NCBI GenBank assembly: GCA_016929365.1
Contig: JAFGIZ010000065.1
Span: forward strand, 1 to 5,760
Length of the DNA: 5,760 bases
Source of the DNA: Lentisphaerota bacterium
GTDB taxonomy: Bacteria > Verrucomicrobiota > Kiritimatiellia > UBA8416 > JAFGIZ01
Direction of reading: 5' to 3'
Numbering within the stretch: position 1 is the first letter of the stretch; each line of letters begins with the position of its first letter. The notes under the pieces were generated by a model. That model had not been told where the DNA came from, ran no database searches, and was given only the letters and a program-made list of their open reading frames with translations. Both the position numbers and the translations under genes were made by a program. Below are positions 1 through 5,083 of this stretch, in pieces.

Positions 1-156
1 GACCCAGACCGCATCCACGCACAGGCTCCGGATATAGTCCAGCCGCCGGCGAATGCCCTCCAGATCGCCGATCCCGTCCCCGTCCGTATCCTGGAACGAG
101 CGCGGATACACCTGGTACACCACCCCCCGCTGCCACCAGTGATAGCCTTCCTTCAC
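1..156 (-). CDS. GH13 alpha-glucosidase-type enzyme, N-terminal 52 residues (3' end beyond window)
   Basis: Only the first 52 codons are present; the frame is open to the left edge. They match the N-terminus of GH13 alpha-glucosidases and oligo-1,6-glucosidases. The WWQRGVVYQVYPRSF stretch (residues 7-21) forms the first barrel strand. It is followed by the calcium-site loop DTDGDGIGD (23-31), then GIRRRLDYI and VDAVWV, the second strand. Such enzymes hydrolyse, or sometimes transfer, alpha-glucosidic bonds with a retaining mechanism; the catalytic residues lie outside the window. I chose the GTG at 156 because GGAGGA (164-169, minus strand) sits 7 nt upstream and the family homology begins almost at once. 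There is no signal peptide, so the enzyme is probably cytoplasmic. It lies 58 nt downstream of the exported propeller gene on the same strand and is probably co-transcribed. Cys47 stands where a Gly is usual (L-G-V-D-A). Family membership is secure; subfamily and substrate are not. Confidence 0.9.
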   Translation of the reverse strand, partial: MKEGYHWWQRGVVYQVYPRSFQDTDGDGIGDLEGIRRRLDYIRSLCVDAVWV

Positions 157-163
157 ACACGAT

Positions 164-169
164 TCCTCC
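164..169 (-). promoter_or_regulatory. Shine-Dalgarno site of the GH13 gene
   Basis: GGAGGA on the minus strand lies 7 nt before the GTG codon at 156. It decides the start, because no in-frame ATG lies close upstream. The 58-nt gap to the preceding gene shows no terminator, which supports co-transcription. Confidence 0.7.
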
Positions 170-214
170 GTCCGGGCAACATCGGCATGCCGTACGGTCC
201 GCGCCTTGACCGCG

Positions 215-2194
215 TCATCGACCGCGACCCGACGCCTCCGGCGGACGCCGCCGTTCCGGCCCGGCCCGGCGGAACCGGAAGGCATACAGATCGGCGTCTT
301 TCAACCGCACGCGCAGGCGCACCGGGGTGCCGGCCAGGGCGGCGAGGTCCGATGCCGCCGGCCAGTCCACAATCTGCGCGATGGCGTTGCCGAAGAACGG
401 ATCGGTCTCGTCGAACGAGAAACCGGGCAGCGCGTTGCCGGCCTCGTCGCAAACGGCCATGTGCAGGTACCCGATCGCCGAGGTTGCAAAATTGACCTCA
501 AGCCGATCGCCCTCGAACGTGAACGGGCGTGTCAGCAGCTCGCCCGCCCCCGCGCCGGCATGGATCGAAACGAATCCGTCGGTACGCAGCACGCCGCGCA
601 CCAGGCGTTTCTCGGGAAGCCGGTTGTACTCGTCCCAGTAGACTGATATCTCTTCCGGCGTGGTCTGGACCATGCCCAGGGCGGGGAAGATGTTGCGGTC
701 GATCCACGAGCGGGAGTCGGGCGGCGGCCGGATCCACGCTTCCGTCCAGCGCTCGAAATCGATGCCGTTGCGGCTGCTCATCAAAACCGCGTCACTGACC
801 CCGGGAAGCAGGTTCGCGGCCTTCTGCGTCTCCGCATCCCAGTCCGGATCGTTCATGTCGCGCTCGGGCACGAAGCGGTTGGGCATGCCGATCAGGATGT
901 GCGGGGCGCGGGGATAGGGAAACACGGCGCTCGTATAGAGGTGCTCCGGCTGGGCCGCGCCGTAGCGGAGATCTTCCGACGGACCCCATGTCAGGAAGTC
1001 CTCCGAGGTGCTGCGCCGGATATCGCGGATGCTCTTGTTATGCGAGTAATAACGGTAATAGCAGACGTACTTGCCGATGTGGGGATCCCAGAAGGCCTCG
1101 TTCTGCGAGTCGAACTGGCCGTTGGTGATGATCGGCGCGTCCTGGAGCTGTGTCCAGTGAAAGCCGTCCGGCGAGGCCAGCGGCACGATCGGCCGGCTCT
1201 CGTGCGGACTGGCCGTGGCCTTGTAACGCCGCTCGGGCAGCGCGTCGGGGTTGGCATCCCGGAACGGGGTGAAATTGTTGGCCGGCGGGCCCCGCCAGAC
1301 AATGTTGTTCGTGCGGATGCCGTCGAAATCAAAAAGGCTCAGCTCCGGCCGCCGGAACGTGACCCCGCCGTCGGTGCTGACCGCCACGCACGCGCTGATC
1401 GCCATGCTGTCGAGCCGCGGCCAGCCCCGGTAGTAGAGCCGCACGTGGTCGTCATCGTTCACGACCGTGAAAAACCCGCAGTAGCGCCCCTCCCACGGCG
1501 CATCCAGTTTGAGGGCAATGTTGCGGGGCTGCGGGGCGTGCAGGCGGCGCTCCACGCCGCCGCTCAGGCCGTCGATCATGAAGCTGTCCACGAACAGCTC
1601 GCGGCGGGAACCGATGTGAACCGCCGCCTTGCCGCCCGGTTCGGCTTCGGGCACCGCCTGCGGCGCGCCGCCCCCGGCAACGGTCAACGACAGGTCATCG
1701 ACGTCGCACGCGCCCGCGTCCGCCTCGAACGTATAGGCATAGAGCGAAACGGACCACGCCGCGGGCGGCGCCACCGCCTCCACCGTCACCTGACGCCAGT
1801 CCCCGGTCGGCCCCTCGATCCTGTCCCACGCGTGACCGATCCGACGCCCGACGTCGTCGTAGAAATTGATAAAGAGGCCCGGCGCCATCGCGTCGGCGGT
1901 TCGCAGCCACCCGGCGCCGCGGTACACACCGCACGGCCGCGCGGGTATGCGTTTCGATTCCAGCGGAATGCTCTCGTTCGGTCCGCGATCCAAAATCCGC
2001 ACAAACGCCGAACCGTCGCGCCCGCCCTCCGCCAGCCACCGCGCCGGATTCCCGCGCGCTTGCGACCAGCCCGAAGGCGAGACCCCGTCGGCGGACTGCT
2101 CAAACCCGGGATTGGCCAGCAGGTTCCCGCCGGCGGCGCCCCGCGCCCCGACCAGGCACACCGCGACAACCCCCAGAAGCACGTTACGCTGCAT
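215..2194 (-). CDS. Exported protein: CBM4/9-like module plus GH32/GH43-like beta-propeller domain
   Basis: The protein has 659 residues. Residues 1-21 are a signal peptide (two basic/polar residues, hydrophobic core LLGVVAVCLVGA, Ala-rich cleavage site). Residues 24-173 look like a jelly-roll carbohydrate-binding module of the CBM4/9 kind: NLLANPGFE opening, GW at 42-43, DVDDLSL closing strand. Residues about 193-643 form a beta-propeller-type hydrolase-like region seen in many planctomycete and verrucomicrobial genomes. Its hallmarks are ELFVDSFMID (199-208), PWEGRYCGFF (233-242), FDSQNEAFWD (361-370), RRSTSEDFLTW (393-403), EHLYTSA (417-423), SPDG/SSRNG turns, and a C-terminal strand ending DADLYAFRFR. 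Acidic residues D203, D362, D370 and E417 are candidate catalytic groups (inference). The ATG at 2194 is preferred to an in-frame TTG at 2230 because the signal peptide starts there; the ribosome site is weak (AGAG, 8 nt upstream). A basic tail follows residue 643. The substrate is unknown; I assign no GH number. Confidence 0.85.
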   Translation of the reverse strand: MQRNVLLGVVAVCLVGARGAAGGNLLANPGFEQSADGVSPSGWSQARGNPARWLAEGGRDGSAFVRILDRGPNESIPLESKRIPARPCGVYRGAGWLRTADAMAPGLFINFYDDVGRRIGHAWDRIEGPTGDWRQVTVEAVAPPAAWSVSLYAYTFEADAGACDVDDLSLTVAGGGAPQAVPEAEPGGKAAVHIGSRRELFVDSFMIDGLSGGVERRLHAPQPRNIALKLDAPWEGRYCGFFTVVNDDDHVRLYYRGWPRLDSMAISACVAVSTDGGVTFRRPELSLFDFDGIRTNNIVWRGPPANNFTPFRDANPDALPERRYKATASPHESRPIVPLASPDGFHWTQLQDAPIITNGQFDSQNEAFWDPHIGKYVCYYRYYSHNKSIRDIRRSTSEDFLTWGPSEDLRYGAAQPEHLYTSAVFPYPRAPHILIGMPNRFVPERDMNDPDWDAETQKAANLLPGVSDAVLMSSRNGIDFERWTEAWIRPPPDSRSWIDRNIFPALGMVQTTPEEISVYWDEYNRLPEKRLVRGVLRTDGFVSIHAGAGAGELLTRPFTFEGDRLEVNFATSAIGYLHMAVCDEAGNALPGFSFDETDPFFGNAIAQIVDWPAASDLAALAGTPVRLRVRLKDADLYAFRFRRAGPERRRPPEASGRGR

Positions 2195-2224
2195 CGTCGA
2201 TACTCTGGCCCATGCCGGAAACTT

Positions 2225-2235
2225 ATGCAATGCAT
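2225..2235. promoter_or_regulatory. Possible operator: 11-bp inverted repeat ATGCA-A-TGCAT
   Basis: There is a perfect inverted repeat with 5-bp arms around a single central base. It overlaps the edge of a GATAAT -10-like element for the leftward genes (2234-2239, minus strand) and lies just upstream of the rightward extended -10 element. Short near-palindromes of this type are bound by LacI-family and similar regulators of sugar operons, but no regulator gene is in the window and the site is short enough to arise by chance. Confidence 0.25.
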
Positions 2236-2294
2236 TATCCGGAAAAATATTTCATGCTATAATACGTTGACAGGCAGCTTCGGATACGATTATA
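2234..2294 (-). promoter_or_regulatory. Candidate promoter elements for the leftward propeller-GH13 unit
   Basis: Reading the minus strand, a perfect TATAAT occupies 2289-2294, a TATTAT occupies 2259-2264 and a GATAAT occupies 2234-2239. Only weak -35 matches can be placed 16-18 nt upstream; the best is TTATAG at 2257-2262, with a 17-nt spacer to the GATAAT element. The GATAAT element would give a leader of roughly 30 nt before the ATG at 2194, and the TATAAT element one of roughly 90 nt. I cannot choose between them from sequence. Confidence 0.35.
2255..2263 (+). promoter_or_regulatory. Extended -10 element TGCTATAAT, possible rightward promoter P2
   Basis: TGC followed by a perfect TATAAT (2258-2263) is an ideal extended -10 motif, which can work with a poor -35 box. 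The hexamer 17 nt upstream is TTATCC (2235-2240), a 3/6 match to TTGACA. Transcription would start near 2270 and read into the symporter gene with a leader of about 68 nt. Confidence 0.45.
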
Positions 2295-2295
2295 T
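2267..2295 (+). promoter_or_regulatory. Sigma70-type promoter P1 for the symporter-lipoprotein operon
   Basis: A perfect TTGACA (2267-2272) is followed after 17 nt by TTATAT (2290-2295); TATATG one base further on, with an 18-nt spacer, is an equal choice. The predicted start is near 2302, giving a leader of about 36 nt. This is the best-formed rightward promoter in the divergent region. Its -10 overlaps a perfect TATAAT on the opposite strand. Confidence 0.6.
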
Positions 2296-2304
2296 GCTTT
2301 TTTC

Positions 2305-2314
2305 GGCTTCGGCC
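2305..2314 (+). promoter_or_regulatory. Small cUUCGg tetraloop hairpin in the symporter leader
   Basis: GGC-TTCG-GCC would fold into a 3-bp stem capped by the very stable C(UUCG)G tetraloop. If transcription starts near 2302 from P1, the hairpin lies at the extreme 5' end of the message, 7 nt before the ribosome-binding sequence. A 5'-end hairpin can protect an mRNA from decay. The stem is short and there is no U-tract, so it is not a terminator. Confidence 0.3.
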
Positions 2315-2321
2315 CCACACG

Positions 2322-2328
2322 GGAAGGA
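2322..2328 (+). promoter_or_regulatory. Ribosome-binding site of the symporter gene
   Basis: GGAAGGA lies 9 nt upstream of the ATG at 2338 and supports that start. The encoded protein then begins directly with the short polar N-terminus and first membrane helix expected for the family. Confidence 0.6.
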
Positions 2329-2337
2329 CACGGCGCC

Positions 2338-3822
2338 ATGGATACGCTGACCCTGATCGACAACGTTGTCCTGGTCGCCTACGTGGTGCTCATGCTCGGC
2401 ATGGGCGTGTTCTTCGCGCGCGGGCAGAAGGACGAGAAGGACTACCTGCTGGGCGGGGGCAAGGTGCACTGGATCCTGCTCGGGGCCTCGTTCGTGGCCA
2501 CGTCCTTCAGCGGGGTGTCCTTCGCGGGCATCCCGGGTTACCTTTTCAAGTACGACCCGCGCGTGGCGATCCAGAGCCTGGGCGCGTTGCTCGGGATCCC
2601 CGTGGTACTGCTGCTCGTCCCGCGCCTGCACGCGTTGAAGACGCTGTCCGCCTACGAGTTCCTCGAACAACGCTACCACATCTCGCTGCGCTTCCTGGCC
2701 AGCGGGCTGTGGATCGCCGCCAAGATGACCTGGATCTCGGTGGCGCTCTACGCGGCGGGACTGGTGCTGACCGAATCCGCCGGGATCCCGCTGACGCCGT
2801 CCATCGTGCTGATCGGGTCGGCGGTGACGCTGCTGACCATGATGGGCGGGCTGAAGGGGGTGGTCTGGACCGACGCCATTCAGGCGGTCATCATGATCTC
2901 CGGCATGGCCCTGGTGGCCTGGTACGCGGTGCGCCTGTCGGGCGAGGACGTGGCCGCGCTGTGGCAAACCGCGTCGGGGGACGGCAAGACCTGGTTCTTC
3001 GACTTCCGCTTCTCGATGCGGGAGCCCGTGTTCTGGATCTGTATAACGATGCCGATCGTGCAATCCTCGGGCGGCGTGATGTCCGACCAGCTCATGATCC
3101 AGCGCTTTTCCTCGGCCGATTCCGCGTCGTCGGCCCGGAAGAGCTTTGTCTTTTTCATGCTGGTCGTCGTCGGCTTCACCTGGCTGATGTATTTCCTTTC
3201 GATCATGCTCTACGGCTTCTACCACGGCGGCGCGCACGCCCTGCCGCCGGAAGTCCGGGCCAATCCCGACCGCGCGCTGGCGCACTTCGTCATGAGCGTT
3301 CTGCCGGTCGGGATCCGCGGACTGCTGATCGCGTCCATTATCGCGGCCACGGCCAGCACCGCGACCTCGATCCTGAACTCGTCCTGCGCGCTGACGATGG
3401 CCGATTTCTACGACAAGTACCTGGGACGAAACGATTCGCCGCGCAAGCGGGTAATTGTCTCGCGGATCGTGACGGTCGGCTGGGGGCTCTTCGCGATCCT
3501 GTTCGCCGCCAACTTCAAGCGTATGACGGCGCTGGGGATCGTGGGCGAAGCCACGCCCAAGCTGGCCGGCCTGCTGGGCAGCGGCATCGCGGGCATCTTC
3601 ATGCTGGGGCACTTCTTCCCCCGGGTCAACGCGGCCGGCGCGGTCGCCGGCCTGCTGGCCGGGACCGGTACGGTGGCCTGGTTCATGTTCGGCACCGACG
3701 TGCACTTCCTGTGGTACTTCCCCAGCGGGTTCGCGGTCACGCTGCTGGCGGGATACGCGGCAAGCCTCGCGTTCGGGAGAGGGCAACGCAAAGGAGAGCA
3801 TCATGAACGGAAGCGTGTTTAG
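2338..3822 (+). CDS. Sodium:solute symporter, SSS family (SLC5-like)
   Basis: This 494-residue inner-membrane transporter has a length normal for the family and about 13 hydrophobic segments (roughly 6-26, 44-68, 77-98, 118-140, 153-173, 183-200, 230-245, 270-293, 313-346, 372-392, 404-424, 432-452, 455-479). Family hallmarks are the unwound first core helix VATSFSGVSFAG (53-64), the signature MMGGLKGVVWTDAIQAVIM (168-186), and SIIAATASTATSILNSS (333-349). The last contains hydroxyl residues S340 and T341, which by eye match the Na2 sodium ligands of PutP; A54 matches the ligand in the first core helix. It couples Na+ entry to uptake of a small organic solute. The linked genes suggest a sugar or sugar derivative, but the sequence does not reveal the ligand. 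It is the first gene of the rightward operon, and its last 20 nt overlap the lipoprotein gene. Confidence 0.92.
   Translation: MDTLTLIDNVVLVAYVVLMLGMGVFFARGQKDEKDYLLGGGKVHWILLGASFVATSFSGVSFAGIPGYLFKYDPRVAIQSLGALLGIPVVLLLVPRLHALKTLSAYEFLEQRYHISLRFLASGLWIAAKMTWISVALYAAGLVLTESAGIPLTPSIVLIGSAVTLLTMMGGLKGVVWTDAIQAVIMISGMALVAWYAVRLSGEDVAALWQTASGDGKTWFFDFRFSMREPVFWICITMPIVQSSGGVMSDQLMIQRFSSADSASSARKSFVFFMLVVVGFTWLMYFLSIMLYGFYHGGAHALPPEVRANPDRALAHFVMSVLPVGIRGLLIASIIAATASTATSILNSSCALTMADFYDKYLGRNDSPRKRVIVSRIVTVGWGLFAILFAANFKRMTALGIVGEATPKLAGLLGSGIAGIFMLGHFFPRVNAAGAVAGLLAGTGTVAWFMFGTDVHFLWYFPSGFAVTLLAGYAASLAFGRGQRKGEHHERKRV
3791..3798 (+). promoter_or_regulatory. Ribosome-binding site of the lipoprotein gene, inside the symporter gene
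   Basis: AAGGAGAG lies within the symporter coding sequence, and its AGGAG core ends 6 nt before the ATG at 3803. It fixes the lipoprotein start. The 20-nt gene overlap (3803-3822) indicates coupled translation. Confidence 0.7.
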
Positions 3823-4975
3823 CCTGCCGCGCGGCGGCCTGCTGGCGGCCTTGCTCGCGGCCGGGTGCGCGACGCACCCCTCGCTCACGGCCGGTCCGCC
3901 CGCCGCGGACGCCGTCAGGGGCCCCGACGGCGAAATCCGGCTGGCGGGCGCCGAGCGGCTGATCGCGGCCCACGGGAAGGCGATGTTCCCCGTGCTGATC
4001 AAACTGGACGACGGCACCCTCGCGGCCGTGATCCGCGGCGGCGCCTTCCATGTCGGACTGGCCGGACGGCTCGACCTGATCACGTCGCAGGACGGGGGCC
4101 GGACCTGGAGCGAACCGTCGGCGGTGGTCGATTCCGAGTGGGACGACCGCAATCCCGCCTTCGGCCAGATGCCGGACGGCACGCTGGTCTGCGCCTACGG
4201 CGAAGCCCGCAGCTACAACGAACAGGGCAAGTGGGATCCCGAAGCCGGGCCGTGGGTTCCCCGGGTGGTCACCAGCGGCGACCGCGGCGCGACGTGGAGC
4301 GCGCCGCGGGACCTGGACCTGGGCGGCATCGGCCGCGGCTTTCCCTATGGAAAAATCACGGTCACGCCCTCCGGCGCCGCGCTGATGAGCGTCTACGGCG
4401 GCAAGGCGGACGGCGCCGGCAGCGCGGTCGGCCTGCTGCGCAGCACCGACAACGGCAAGACCTGGGGCGACTTCAGCTTCATCACCCAGGAGACGCTGCT
4501 CAACGAAACCGCCGTTCTGGCCCTCTCGGACGACCACATCGTCGCCGCCGTGCGCGACGAGAAGATGCCGGACGGGACCGTCGGCGAGAAGTTTGCCGGA
4601 ACGCATCTCAAGTTCACCGAGTCGCTGGACGGCGGCCGCACCTGGTCCGAACCGCGCGCCATCACCGAGCGCCCCGGCCGCGCCCCGGGCGACCTGATCC
4701 GCCTCCGCGACGGCCGCCTGCTGCTGACCTACGGCCAGCGCACACGGCCCATGGGCGCGGGCGTCATGCTGAGCAACAACCTGGGGCGGACCTGGCGCTA
4801 TGACCGGCGCGCGCTGCTGCACTGGGAGGCCACCTACCGCGACTGCGGCTATCCCAGCAGCGTCCAGCTCGACGACGGCACCATCGTGACGCTCTATTAC
4901 CTGGCCGACGTCACCTGCAAGCCCATCCTCACCCGCGTCATGGCCGCGCGGTATCACGAGGAGATGCTCCCGTAG
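3803..4975 (+). CDS. Asp-box (BNR) repeat beta-propeller lipoprotein, sialidase-superfamily fold
   Basis: This is a 390-residue protein. Its N-terminus has a hydrophobic stretch ending in LLAAGC, so Cys22 is a likely lipidation site, although Ala rather than Leu at -3 is suboptimal. Five Asp-box turns (SxDxGxTW pattern) mark the blades at residues 95-102, 158-165, 214-221, 274-281 and 324-331; the last is degenerate (SNNLGRTW). This predicts a six-bladed propeller of the sialidase superfamily, anchored at a membrane and facing outward or periplasmic. The GH33 F/Y-R-I-P motif is absent. The terminal segment YPSSVQLDDGTIVTLYY has Tyr366 where GH33 enzymes usually have Glu (L-Y-E). Sialidase activity is therefore doubtful; another glycosidase or a sugar-binding role is equally possible. 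Translational overlap with the symporter suggests it supplies or captures the transported solute (inference). Confidence 0.85.
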   Translation: MNGSVFSLPRGGLLAALLAAGCATHPSLTAGPPAADAVRGPDGEIRLAGAERLIAAHGKAMFPVLIKLDDGTLAAVIRGGAFHVGLAGRLDLITSQDGGRTWSEPSAVVDSEWDDRNPAFGQMPDGTLVCAYGEARSYNEQGKWDPEAGPWVPRVVTSGDRGATWSAPRDLDLGGIGRGFPYGKITVTPSGAALMSVYGGKADGAGSAVGLLRSTDNGKTWGDFSFITQETLLNETAVLALSDDHIVAAVRDEKMPDGTVGEKFAGTHLKFTESLDGGRTWSEPRAITERPGRAPGDLIRLRDGRLLLTYGQRTRPMGAGVMLSNNLGRTWRYDRRALLHWEATYRDCGYPSSVQLDDGTIVTLYYLADVTCKPILTRVMAARYHEEMLP

Positions 4976-5000
4976 GCAGCCCAGACCGCAGGAACCGCGC

Positions 5001-5029
5001 TTGACACCGTGGACGAAGCGCATTATGAT
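5001..5029 (+). promoter_or_regulatory. Strong sigma70-type promoter of the LamG gene
   Basis: A perfect TTGACA (5001-5006), a 17-nt spacer and TATGAT (5024-5029, 5/6 match) sit just 25 nt after the lipoprotein stop codon. Transcription would start near 5036, giving a leader of about 48 AT-rich nt. No terminator hairpin separates it from the upstream operon, so read-through is also possible. Confidence 0.7.
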
Positions 5030-5074
5030 TAAAGCGTTAATTTTAGAAGCAAGCATAATATTATCACCCGTATC

Positions 5075-5079
5075 GGAGG
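5075..5079 (+). promoter_or_regulatory. Ribosome-binding site of the LamG gene
   Basis: GGAGG lies 4 nt before the ATG at 5084. The spacing is on the short side, but no other start codon gives an intact signal peptide. Confidence 0.6.
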
Positions 5080-5083
5080 CAGC

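Noticed and set aside
183..197. Overlapping palindromes CGGCATGCCG and CCGTACGG in the gap between the two minus-strand genes
   Set aside because: Short GC-rich palindromes are common by chance here; there is no T-tract to make a terminator and no promoter nearby.
2195..2230. Upstream TTG start that would lengthen the propeller protein by 12 residues
   Set aside because: It has no ribosome-binding sequence and would put a non-typical stretch in front of an otherwise clean signal peptide beginning at the ATG at 2194.
899..2350. Long open frame (483 codons) on the plus strand opposite the propeller gene
   Set aside because: Arg/Pro/Ala-rich composition and no recognisable motif; it also runs through the AT-rich promoter region into the symporter start. 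An antisense shadow.
2290..4182. Long open frame (630 codons) on the minus strand opposite the symporter and lipoprotein genes
   Set aside because: It is rich in Arg, His, Gln, Gly and Pro with no domain pattern, and runs antisense to two well-supported genes. High GC content leaves the opposite strand free of stops.
4976..5000. Possible terminator between the lipoprotein and LamG genes
   Set aside because: The 25-nt stretch forms no stable stem and has no T-run, so I do not call one.
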